NCBI GenBank assembly: GCA_943736015.1
Contig: OX031063.1
Coordinates: forward strand, 3,329,001 to 3,393,000
Source of the DNA: Tridacna crocea
Taxonomy: Eukaryota; Mollusca; Bivalvia; Cardiida; Cardiidae
Length of the DNA stretch: 64,000 nucleotides
Reading direction: 5' to 3'
The position numbers and the translations under genes are program-made. This document shows, piece after piece, positions 50,101 through 60,700 of this stretch. Numbering within the stretch: the first letter of the stretch is position 1; each line of letters opens with the position of its first letter. The notes beneath the pieces are model-generated. The model searched no databases. It was given only the letters and a program-made list of their open reading frames with translations, and was not told the origin of the DNA.

Positions 50101-50476
50101 AGTCGTCAGTCATCAGAGTTTCCTTCCTCAAACTATTTTTTCCTTATCTTTCATCGATGTCTATTTCCTTGTCGCCAAAAAACCCCCACCACGACCCAAT
50201 TTAAACGTTGAACTTCCTCTGCAGAAGATCGTTTGGAAAACATTAAAGGGCAAGGAACAATAGCAATTTGCTCCTTTTTATTGATGTTATTCATATCATT
50301 TAAAAAAACTAAACCGTTTTCTTTTCATTTAAGATTTTCTTTTTTGTGTTACTTGGACGATTTTGTGATCAGTGGGTCTGCAATCAGCCGCTTGGCAATG
50401 GAAGGCTATATAAAAGCTTTGTTTGAAGCTTGATCTATTGTTCTTCAGGTATGAGATATGTCTGGTAAAAGGGGGT

Positions 50477-50704
50477 TTAACTCATTACCACACGAGAAAG
50501 GTTTAGACTTGTCCAAATTGAAAGCATTTGCAGACGACAAAATAAAGGTGACTGAAAAATAGAAAATTGTTCTGGGACAGGTAGAAAACACTGTGGGAAA
50601 AGGAGAAAATGCTGGTTACCAGCATTTTCTCCTTTTCCCACAGTGTTTTCAAAAGGCTTCTCTCTCAAGGGCGTCAAAAGTAGGGATTGTGTGGTAATGG
50701 GTTT
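50477..50704 (-). mobile_element. TTAA MITE, CACTG hairpin subtype
   Basis: TTAACTCATTACCACACGAG, CAGACGACAAAATAAAGGTG, perfect hairpin 50584-50650 with CACTG/CAGTG, right end GTGTGGTAATGGGTTTA. Confidence 0.93.
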
Positions 50705-50794
50705 ATAGCAACTCCGTGATGAATGATACGCAAAGCAAAGGCATTACATAATAATGCAGGCAGGCAATCTATGTTGCCTGACAACCCACTGAAT

Positions 50795-50940
50795 CATCAG
50801 GTAGAGTGGTCCTATTACATGTAGAAAATTTACAATTAGCAAAAAGTTTCGACCAAGGTCAGCCTGCGCGGACGGCACAGGCTGACCTTGGTCGTTACTT
50901 TTTGCAAATTCATTAAACCCCCTTTTCACATAAAAAGGTT
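50795..50940. repeat. GCGCAGGCTGA-family hairpin
   Basis: AAAAAGTTTCGACCAAGGTC and AGCCTGCGC pair with GCACAGGCTGACCTTGGTCG. The tail ATTCATTAAACCCCCTTTTC matches other copies. Confidence 0.82.
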
Positions 50941-50989
50941 CTCATATAGGATATAGGCCAGCTGTCTGACACATGCCTGTCTTTGTCGT

Positions 50990-51300
50990 TCCCTCCAAGC
51001 AATCAAAACGTTGAGAACGCTGAAGTGGTATTTATCAAGGAAACCCATTGTGTGGAATTAATAGTTTGAAAGAAAAAGAGACATATTGTTCAAATATTGG
51101 CTTAAAAGTCAACCCACTAAGCAAATGAATACCTTTTCGGTTGAAGGGAGAGTGCTCATGTACCTTAAAACTATAATTTTGAAATATCGTTAGCCTTTAC
51201 ATTTAATTTCCAACATTACAATGAATTACATCGATCTATAAATATTCATGAGCAATCACATGGAGAAGCGCGCAATCACAGGACGAACAAGCCATGGAAC
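50990..51300 (-). repeat. Dispersed repeat, copy 2
   Basis: Reverse complement of blocks in 14800-15225, including GGTTGAAGGGAGAGT and TGAAGTGGTATTTATCAAGG, and ending at ACAAGCCATGG. Confidence 0.75.
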
Positions 51301-51870
51301 GAATTGGTTTGGAACGAAAAAGCAGGCAAATTTGTATCATTGCGTCAATAAAAGGCTATGAGCGAGAGAAGCTATTTTCAATAAAAAATAAGTATCTCAA
51401 CGATCGATGGCCTCGCCCATTGTATTTTGACATTCCATATCAAATTACATATCCGAGTGCTACTGAAAAACTCATTTGCCTGAGAAAAAATGAGTTTAAC
51501 TGGGTTTATTTCCTTCGGCTTTGCACAAAATAAGATACATGGCTATCAACATTCAATCTTGAACTCATAGTGGTATTGTCTTCGACAAATACCACAAAAA
51601 CGCAACTCGATATACGAGCCGTATGTACATGTATCTTCATTTGATAAAATGCGGGGAAAAAATCAAGAAAACTGTGGAATTTGCACATTTTGAGCAATAT
51701 TTACATTTTTACTGTGTTTTTCTACTCATGTCTTCATAATGACTGTATTTTTTTTTTATTTGCAAAAGTTTATTCAATCTGTATTGGTCTTCAGAAATTG
51801 TAGATTTTTTTGAGAGCCTCCATAAACTTTGTATCGGCCTTAGATGCTTTTTTTACTTACATCTTTTTTC

Positions 51871-52033
51871 TTAACTCTTTACTTGGTACCAAAGTTTTAG
51901 GCTGGTCCAGGAAAAGACAGATTTTGCAGGCGACGTAGTAAATGTCTTTAAAAGGTTGAACAACACTATGGAACAATGTTTTCAGAAGGGTTGTTCTGGA
52001 TTGTTGGAACATAGGAACGTTTAGTACAGGGTA
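51871..52033 (-). mobile_element. TTAA MITE remnant without hairpin
   Basis: TTAACTCTTTACTTGG, TTTTAGGCTGGTCC and GCAGGCGACGTAGTAAATG mark the right half. The hairpin has collapsed to CACTATGGAACAATG. Confidence 0.6.
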
Positions 52034-52084
52034 AGAACAGGCTTTGTATTTTTAGTTCATACTTTCCGGTAGGATATCGAGCAA

Positions 52085-52470
52085 TAGCCGTGAAAACATT
52101 TTTCCATATTACACGGGTACGACCAGAGGAAATACCAATTTTCATGTTCTTGTTGCCCAGGTAAATTGCACGTGCCTCATATCCAGAGGGAAATATGACG
52201 TCATTTACTTTATGTTTTTCGCGTTTGACGTAATATTATAATGCGTTGCTATGCGGGAGGGGTACGCCAAGGGGTATAAGGAAAAAGAAATTGTAATGGA
52301 TTTTGATAAACAGAACAGAACAGAATAGACTTTTTTTTTCGGTGAAAGATCGAATTTTATTTCATCTCGTGAACACCATCAGTAATATTTTCACGAGTGG
52401 CGAAAATATTACCGATGGTGTTGACGAGATGAAATAAATTTCGACCTTTCACCGAAAAAAAACAAATCAT
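52085..52470 (-). repeat. Dispersed repeat with GATGAAATAAATTTCGA block, copy 2
   Basis: Reverse complement of 26840-27180. Its end is an inverted repeat: TTTATTTCATCTCGTGAACA and GTTGACGAGATGAAATAAA, about 120 bp in all (52342-52462). Confidence 0.78.
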
Positions 52471-52589
52471 CTAAATATACACGCAATTTACAATCCCTGT
52501 TTAGGAGAACAATAGCATTATCAGAGCTTCAGGAAATTATTTTATCATTATTCACCGAAAATTATAAAATTTCGATCGGTCTTCGGTCT

Positions 52590-52960
52590 CGCACAGTATC
52601 AACTTTTCTCGCGTTGTCTGCTCACGTCATATTCTTCAAGATTCGACCTTTCGGCTGTGACGTACCACTCATCCCCGTATACCTGGGAAAAGTAGGGCTC
52701 ATACCGAAGCTATCAGCCCATTACCCAAGCCTGTAGGGGCTGTTTTAATAAATGGCCGATGCATAGGTCACATGCTAGCCGATCATACCTGCATAGATTG
52801 CACAGGGTAGCGTTTTATTTAGTAAATGTTTATTTCATTTTGAAATTCAAAGTAACGGTTGTCGCGTAGAAAAGTAGTCCGGTTCTCTACCCAGAATGCC
52901 CGAATTAGATAGATGTGTATTTGTAGAATGCCGTCTAGTGGGAGATATTGATTTTTCTCA
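52590..52960 (+). repeat. Uninterrupted copy of the host repeat targeted by the palindrome
   Basis: GTTGTCTGCTCACGTCATAT, GGGAAAAGTAGGGCTCATAC, GAAGCTATCAGCCCATTACC and GTTGTCGCGTAGAAAAGTAG run without a break. It provides the empty-site counterpart of 29073/46879. A stray fragment of the family is at 53250-53290 in reverse. Confidence 0.82.
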
Positions 52961-53044
52961 CGCTGTTCAGATCAAATGTCAGTCTTACAAACAAAGTCCG
53001 TAACAAAGAAACAAATGATCAAATGCATGGCAGAAATACAGGGA

Positions 53045-53125
53045 CCGGGCAGGATTCGAACCTTAGAACGCCCGGACGAAAGTCCAATACCTTAACCACA
53101 GAGCCAAAGAGATATCTCCCTAACG
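53045..53125 (-). mobile_element. tRNA-derived sequence (SINE head or tRNA relic)
   Basis: On the minus strand GGCTCTGTGGTTAAGG (A box) and AGGTTCGAATCCTGCC (B box) lie about 45 bp apart with a plausible anticodon-stem region. The acceptor stem is doubtful, so I do not call a functional tRNA. Confidence 0.5.
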
Positions 53126-53129
53126 CAGT

Positions 53130-53798
53130 TGTTAGGTATCGCATTTAAATCGGGACAAAGCCATGCATGAAGGAGTGGTCTCCCTTAACACCAGCATCAG
53201 GAAAATTACTACAACATAATATTCCGTGTAAAGGGCGAATGATGCGTCATAGCAAACAGGTCGAATCTTCGAAGAATATGACATGCGCAGACAACGGAAA
53301 CATATATACGAGCTTTAACGTTTCATCCAACACAGGTAAGAAACTTCATATTCAGAGCCAATGGCTCCGACGAGAAAATATTGTGTAGGTCTCCTGTTTC
53401 GGCAGAAAAACAAACAAAAGCAGGTGAGCTTGTCATTATTTGTAATCATGTGTTCTTATGCCTTTGAAATTCCAGAAAAATGGAAAATAAGATGCAATGC
53501 TGAAATAATACATTACGGATCTAAATTCAGTCTAGTATTGCCAGTTAACTGGCAAAAAAGAGAGTCTAGCTATCCTAAACGCGTGAATAAATGTCTTGAA
53601 ATGTTGCATTCACTGCTGGTAGAGAATTGAAAAGAAATAACACAAAAACAGGATGAAAATAAAGAAGGGCTCCGATTATGTAAACCGGCTCTGAATATGT
53701 AAGTTGGCACCGATTGATGAGTATGTCACATATCAGTTACTTTCTAAGTTGATGATAAACGGACATTCATTGAAAGGAACGATTGCGTTTAGTGCAGT
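53130..53798. other. Intergenic DNA with a doubtful frame
   Basis: An 89-codon frame at 53361-53630 has mixed composition but no recognised family, promoter or splice support. I leave it uncalled. Confidence 0.3.
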
Positions 53799-54028
53799 TT
53801 AACCCATTACCACTCAATCCCTACTTTTGACGCCCCTGAGAAAAAAACATTTTGAAAACATTGTGGGAAAAGGAGAAAATGCTGGTAACCAGCATTTTCT
53901 CCTTTTCCCACAGTGTTTTCTACCCTTCCCAGAACAAATTTCTATTTTTCAGTCACCTTTATTTTGTCGTGTGCAAATGCTTTCAATTTGGACCAGTCCA
54001 AAATTTTCTCGTGTGGTAAAGAGTTAAT
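53799..54028 (+). mobile_element. TTAA hairpin MITE, half-converted hairpin
   Basis: TTAACCCATTACCACTC, hairpin 53854-53920 with CATTG on the left arm but CAGTG on the right, giving one G-T type mismatch. Right end GTGTGGTAAAGAGTTAA. Confidence 0.92.
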
Positions 54029-54075
54029 CTTGATCTACACTAGCTGCAGAAACAACGGAAGTTGAGACAGGCATT

Positions 54076-54304
54076 TTAATTCTATACCAAACGACAAAAT
54101 TTTAGGTTTGCCCAAATCGAAAGCATTTGCAGAAGACAAAATAAAAGTGACTGAAAATTTGAAATTTGATTGGTGAAGGGTAGAAAACACTGTGGGAAAA
54201 GGAGAAAATGCTGGTTACTAGCATTTTCTCCTTTTCCCACAATGTTTTCTAAAGGCGTCTTTCTCCAGGACGTCAAAAGTAGGGATTGTGTGGTAATGGG
54301 TTAA
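54076..54304 (-). mobile_element. TTAA hairpin MITE, half-converted hairpin
   Basis: TTAATTCTATACCAAACGAC, hairpin 54183-54249 with CACTG on the left and CAATG on the right, right end GTGTGGTAATGGGTTAA. Confidence 0.92.
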
Positions 54305-54887
54305 GGGTTCAAAATGAATAGTTTCGAGCTATTTATTTTCCTTTTTACGACCTAGATGTTTGCACAAATGTCCTAAAAATTGTCGTTTGCACATGTTACA
54401 GAAAACTCACACCGACCCCTCCTCATTTCTAATGTAGAAATCATTCACTTTACTTCGTAATTGGGGGTAGGTTTTAGCTCCAGTATCATGATTTATTGAG
54501 TCTGCATGCAAATTAGCTGTTTTGGGTCATTTTATAGGATTAAAATGCAGTTTGAAGGGTCCTTGAGCAGATGATGTTAGAGGTAGATATTTAAGATATC
54601 TAAATATCTGAAAAAAAGGGAAACAAAAGGGAAATTCGGATTATGTAATTTCTAGGCTTTGACAAAAATCTAAAACTATTTTCCTGTACGAGTAAGAGTG
54701 TATTTTGTTACTGTATTCTGAATAATTGAATATCTAAGAAGGAATATTATGATTAAGAAAATTCATGACCGTTTTCATCACTGCATGTTAAATGAAACAT
54801 ACAGGAAATCATATGGAAAATAATGACAAAGATCGGATGACAGTCACGTGGGTTGATTGTTCGTAGCAGCATTATATCTTTTACCTT
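54305..54887. other. Intergenic DNA without recognised feature
   Basis: No exon, RNA gene or known repeat detected. Confidence 0.4.
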
Positions 54888-55118
54888 TTAACTCATTACC
54901 ACACGAGAAAATTTTGGACAGGTCCAAATTGAAAGGTTTTGCAGACGACAAAATAAAGCTGACTAAAAAAAAGAAATTTTTTCTGGGAAGGGTAGAAAAC
55001 ACTGTGGGAAAAGGAGACAATGCTGGTTACCAGCATTTTCTCCTTTTCCTACAGTGTTTTCAAAAGGCTTCTTTCTCTCAGGGGCGTCAAAAGTAGGGAT
55101 CGTGTGGTAATGGGTTAA
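54888..55118 (-). mobile_element. TTAA MITE, CACTG hairpin subtype
   Basis: TTAACTCATTACCACACGAG, hairpin with CACTG/CAGTG and two single-arm changes, right end GTGTGGTAATGGGTTAA. Confidence 0.92.
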
Positions 55119-55169
55119 CGAAAGTTTTGAACTTGTTAAAATCTAGGTGTATAGCAATTGTTGACGAAA

Positions 55170-55345
55170 TGAACCAACTATTTACTAAACATTAAAAGTT
55201 TAGACTAAATCAAATTGAATTTGACAACTTAGACATCAGGGGTAAACAGTAGCTCTAAACATTATTTCTATCGATGAAAGAGAGAAAAAAAACTTTAGAG
55301 GAAGAGGAGAAATTGCTTGGTACCATTATGTTGTGAAAAACCTTC
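55170..55345 (-). mobile_element. Strongly degraded TTAA MITE
   Basis: CTATTTACTAAACATTAAAAG with TTTAGACTAAATCAAATTG, then GAGGAAGAGGAGAAATTGCT. The far half is lost. Confidence 0.5.
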
Positions 55346-55365
55346 TATTTCAGTGTCTGCCTCGT

Positions 55366-55577
55366 TTAACTCTTTAACAAACGACAAATTTTTGGACTGG
55401 TCCAAATTGAAGATATTTGCAGATGACAAAGCTTCAATTTGCTATGGGAAGGGTAGAAAACATTGTGGGAAAAGGAGAAAATGCTGGTAACCAGCACTTT
55501 CTCCTTTTCCCACAATGTTTTCTAAAGACTTCTCTTTCGGGGTTGTCAAAAGTTGTGATTGTGTGGTAAATGGTTAA
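55366..55577 (-). mobile_element. TTAA hairpin MITE copy
   Basis: TTAACTCTTTAACAAACGAC, a short right half (internal deletion after GCAGATGACAAA), good hairpin, right end GTGTGGTAAATGGTTAA. Confidence 0.9.
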
Positions 55578-55624
55578 AAATCAGGCTTTTAAGGTAAAGC
55601 TTTATTAAGTCTGACTTAATTAGT

Positions 55625-55772
55625 GGACATATTCTTTGAAAAGGTAGAAAACATTGCGGGAAAATGGAGAATTTGCTGGTAACCAAAAACATTCTTTATT
55701 TTCCACACTGTTTTTTCAGAAGCATTCTTCTTTACGATCACTAAAACAATGCATTGTTTGAAAAACGGTTAA
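55625..55772 (-). mobile_element. Partial TTAA MITE
   Basis: Hairpin arms AACATTGCGGGAAAATGG and ATTTTCCACACTG with a ruined apex, and the end GCATTGTTTGAAAAACGGTTAA. It lies just 3' of the MIEAP-like last exon. Confidence 0.7.
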
Positions 55773-55787
55773 ACACACATCTCAAAA

Positions 55788-57712
55788 CTAAGATGCATGC
55801 ACACATCCCTTCACCATTAAACTTCCATTCTTAAAATCAAACAGAGATGGCCATACAAAGTAATTGATTTTCTGAGCTTCTGATTGGTCACAAGACCACC
55901 ACAGTTTGTGTACTACGTCATCGAAACGTGTGTCACTTGTTGACAGGTACATCGGCGTTTGTTGGATCACCATATGCCACGTGACTCGAGCGCACTGTTC
56001 CATGTATCGTGCTATTGACTTGTTGGAAGACACCCCTTCGAATTCACCCCAGTTATTGTTTGCGAACAGTCTTTCTTTGGTTTTCTGGAATAAACACAAT
56101 ATCCATTTCAACAATATAGCTAATAACAAACTTAAGGTAGTGGACCCGTAATAGAAAACAGCTATTTTCGCTATAATATTATCCTACAAAATTTGCTATA
56201 ATTAAAAGATGAGTATTATTGTACTACTTTAATAGAGCCACTTTTTTCATTTTTTTTTTCTTCTTAGAATTATCATCTATAATTTTATTACCACTATATT
56301 CTCATTACAAAGGGAGATAATAATTACCTTCCTTTTCTGGAAACTGACAAAAGTATCGCCAAATAATTTCAATATACATCAAAGGAATTTCTGGTCGGTT
56401 AAAAAATGTGCAATAGTATTATATCTTTATAAATCTGTATTTCTCAACCATCAAGAAGTTTTATGCCATGCTGCACTAGAAGTGTTACGGGTTTACTACC
56501 TTAAGACTTGTCAAATTTGGGGACAACTGCAAGACCACAAAAAAGGTCATGTGACGCAAATGATGAATTTCATCTTTGGTAAATTAACTTTTTACAAAAC
56601 GACAAAATTTAAGACTGGTCTAAATGGAAAGTACTGGCAGATGACAAAATAATTGTAACTCAAAAATTGAAATCTGTTTCCAGCAGAGTAGAAACATTGT
56701 GGGAAAAGAAGAAAATGCTGGCTACCAGCATTTTCTTCTTTTCCCGCAATGTTTTCAGAAGGCCTCTATCTCAGGGTCGTAAAAACCAGGGATTGTTTAG
56801 TAAAGGGTTAAAAAAGAAAGAGGGGGATCGAGAAAATGCCGGTAATTTACATTTTCTCCTTTCCCTATTTTTTTCAAAAGCCTTCTTGACGTCTTCTTCT
56901 GTTTACCAGACGACAAAATTTTAGACTGGTCCAAATTGAAAGCATTTGTAGACAACAAAATTAAAGTGACTCAAAAATTTATGTTTGTTTTGGGAAGGGT
57001 TAAAACATTATGGGAAATTAGCATGAACAGAAGTTTTATATCTGAATACACGTGAAAACATTTTTGCTGCAAAAAGAGCAATTTATCCTTTTGTCACAAA
57101 GTTTTCAAAGGTGATCTGCTTCTAGACAAAATCATCGGCAGAAAGTAATGTTTTATATTGATAATGGAAGAGGAGAGAAGCGGGAGTAGGAGGCGGAAGA
57201 AGAAGATGATGACGATAATGATGATGATGAGGAGGAGGAGGAAGAGGGAGGAAGAGGAGAAGAAAAAGGTAAAGAAGATGAAGAAGGAGGAGGAGTAGTA
57301 GAAGGAGGAGAGAAAGAAAGCAGAAGGAGGTGCAGGGGGAAAGAAGAAGAAGAAGAAGAAGAAGATGATGATGATGATGATGATGATGATGACGATTAAG
57401 AAGAAGAAAAAGAAGATGAAGAGGTGGAGGATGTAGAGGGGGTAGAGGAGGTGGAGGTAAAGAAAAAGGGTGGAGGATTAAAAAAAAGAAGAAAGTGAGG
57501 AAGGAGGAGAAGAAGGAGGAGAAGAAAGGCGGAGGAGGAGGAGGAGCTGGAGTCGGAGGGGGAGGAGGAAGGATAGAAGGGAGAAGAAGAGAGAGGAAAG
57601 AAGAAGAAGAAGAAGAAGAAAGAGGAAGAGGAAGAAGAAGAGTAGGAGTTATAGAAGGATGTTGATGATTATGATGTTGATGATGATGATGAGAAGGAGG
57701 AGGATGAGGAGA

Positions 57713-57755
<43 letters not shown>

Positions 57756-60700
57756 GGAGGAGGAGGAGGAGGAGGAGGAGGAAAATATGATGAAGAGGAG
57801 GAAGGGGACTATGAAGAAGAGGGGAAAGAAGACAAAAGAAAAAAAAACTTGTAATTTTCGCAGGCTATACGTACCTCGGCTAGTGTTTCGGCATCAATTT
57901 CTTCAAAGTTTTGTCTCAAGTGTTCTTTAATACTGGTTAACATTTCCTCGTTTAGAGGTTTTATATTATTGGCTGTACTTGTACTGATCTGTAAGCTGAG
58001 ACACTGTATAATAGAAAAGAGAAATAAAACAAAAATTACCATGGGGTCAGAATAGGGGTGGCAGAGTCAACAACCCTGCCAAACAATTATCTTTTCTGAT
58101 TATTAACTCTTCACAACACAATCCCGACATTTAACGACCCTGAGAAAGAAGCCTATAGAAAAGATTGTGGGAAAAGGAGAAAATGCTGGTAACCAGCATT
58201 TTCTCCTTTTCCCACAATATTTTCTACCCTATCAAATTCAGAAATCATCGTATTACCAAGATTTAAATTTGTTGTCTTCAGACACTTTGAATTTGTAGAA
58301 CTCATCTGGAGGTTCGGGTTAAAGCCTTTACATGAAACACTGACTTTTTCTTTAGAGTTCTCTTTGGTAAAACGCTTCAGAGCCTTAGCCTAGCACAGTG
58401 GAATTCAAATCGTCAAATAGCCCTTTAACCCTTTACCTGTTATGCCAATTTGAGACTCTTCCATTTCAGCAGCAAATAGAGATATGATGTCAAAAATATA
58501 GACAAATGAGGATACAAATATCTGATTGAGTGGAAAACATGGTGAGAAAAGGAGAAATTGCTTGTTAAAAGCAGTTTCTCCTTTTCCCACAATGTTTTCA
58601 AAAGCTGTCTGTTGTTGATGCGTCAAAATGAGGATCTATGGAGTAAAGATTTAATAAACAATATCTGTTCTTTTTTACGACCGAGAGGAACAATCCTTCT
58701 AAAAATATCGTGGTAAAAAGGAAAAAATGCTGGTGACCAGTATTTTCTTCTTTTCCTATAATGTTCTCTGCTTTTCTAAATTAAAGTTTCAAATTTTGAG
58801 TCACATTTATTTTGTCGTTTGCAAATGCTTTGAGTTTGGACAAGTCTATTTTTTTTCCCTCGTTTTTTAAAGAGATAGATAAAAAGCTATGAGTGATGGC
58901 ATTGAAATGAAAGTGAAATATCTTGATACTGAAAATCAGTGCTAAAGGTGTTGGAAACACATCTCCTGTCTCTCTTTACTTTATTCAGCCCCTCTATCAC
59001 ATCCTTCTATTCCATCTCTGCTTTGCCCTTATCTCAATCTTACCCACCCCTCTCACTGACTTTCATATTTTCTCTGTCCACAGTTCTCTCTCACCCTCTC
59101 TTTCACCCAGCACTCTACCCCCACCCCTCTACCCCCACGCCTGTCTCTCTATCTTGCACCCAGCACGCCTCTCACCCTCCTCATATTTTCACCCAGTCCA
59201 AAGTCAACCGTTTCGAAATGTCTGTCTTTACCCTACAACAGTCAAGTCTACGTCGCAGTGTTAATGTAGTTCTTGTCCATAAGGCAAGGCATAACCTCGA
59301 GTTGGCCGTAAACATAGATTTAGTGCAATTCAAAGTAAGCCGCTTAGAGATGCCCATCTTTGCCGTAAATTAGTCGTATTATCGTCAAAGAGTTAGTGTC
59401 GTTCTTGTCAGTAAGGCAAAGCATAACAACGAGTTGGCCGTTACCAAGGATGTATTGGACTCCAAAGTCGCCTACCCGAGATGTCTATCTTCGCCATAAA
59501 ACAGTCGAGTTACAGTCTTAGTATTAGTCTAATTCTCGTCAGTGAGACATAGTATAACCTCGAGTTGGCCGTCACTAAGGATTGAATGACATCCAAACCT
59601 CAGCCCCTGGGTATAGCAGTCAGTTATCGTCCGAGTATTAGTCTACATCTCGTCAATAAGGCAAAGCATAACCCCGAGTTGGCCATTACTAAGGATTTAG
59701 TGTGATCCAAAGTCAGGCATTCCGAGATGTCTGTTTTTGCCCTAACAACTCAGTCAGGTAAAGTATTCGTCGTCAGTAAGAGTCGAAAGTTTTGGCCCCG
59801 TATTGTAGCCGTTCGTGTCTGCATTTGGGGACTAAAGGACTAAACTTGACAGGCCTATGTAAATTATGAGATGGTGATCCCGTGAGAGACCTCGCATCTG
59901 ATTTGTTTTGAAGTTCGATGAAGAGTAGTACAATGTGATTTTATGTGATTTCTATTTTTCATAGAAACGGTTTCCAGAAGAATATAAAACGACAAATAAT
60001 CTACTTGGATTTTTTTCTTGTTGTCAGAAATTGTGTACTTAATTAAAAATCCTAGACGATAGTGTTTTTTTATCATAGTCTGATTTGTTATTTATAAAAA
60101 CAAAGAAATAAATCAACCCAGAATGCATACCGCCCCTTTATTGTTCATTACATGGCTTAAACCTTATCCTGCTATATAACTAAAAGCAATTCGATATGAA
60201 TAATCCAAATACTGCTGCTTCAATGTTATGTTTCGGGAATTTAATACCTCCTTATCGGACAGTGTAGATCAAAGATCAGACTGCATATTTTGTGCAGTCT
60301 GATCTTGATCTAAGCTGTACACAAAAGGTCAGCAAAAGATCAACGAGTCGCACTTTGCAGACAAAGGGTTGAGGTAATTTTCACACCTTTTCTACAGTTA
60401 ACCCTTTCCCAAACAATCCCTTGTTTTTACGGGTCTGGAATTGGAGCCTTTTGAAAACATTATGGGAAAAGGAAAAAAATGCTGGTAACCAGCATTTTCT
60501 CCTTTTCCCACAATGTTTTCTGCCCTATCATAGACAGATATCATCTTTTCAGCAAGAGTTGAATTGTCGTCTGAAAATGCTTTCAATTTGGTCTAGTCCA
60601 AAAGTTTGTCGTTTGGGAAAGGGTTATTCCAGGTGTCGATTACAGCTCATCTAAAAGCATAAATTCTTCGACTCTACCATATAACGAAAAATTGAGACAT

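Noticed and set aside
53045..53125. Functional tRNA gene
   Set aside because: A and B boxes are good, but I could not close an acceptor stem. It is more likely a SINE head. A tRNA covariance-model scan would decide.
57809..58042. Secreted protein with a signal peptide (hydrophobic start at 58042)
   Set aside because: The hydrophobic part precedes a splice acceptor (CTATTATACAG) and is intronic. Only 57875-58003 is coding, as an internal exon of the MIEAP-like gene.
58923..59373. Overlapping 113- and 144-codon frames rich in S, P and L
   Set aside because: They arise from a pyrimidine-rich stretch and the start of a tandem array. No splice or domain support.
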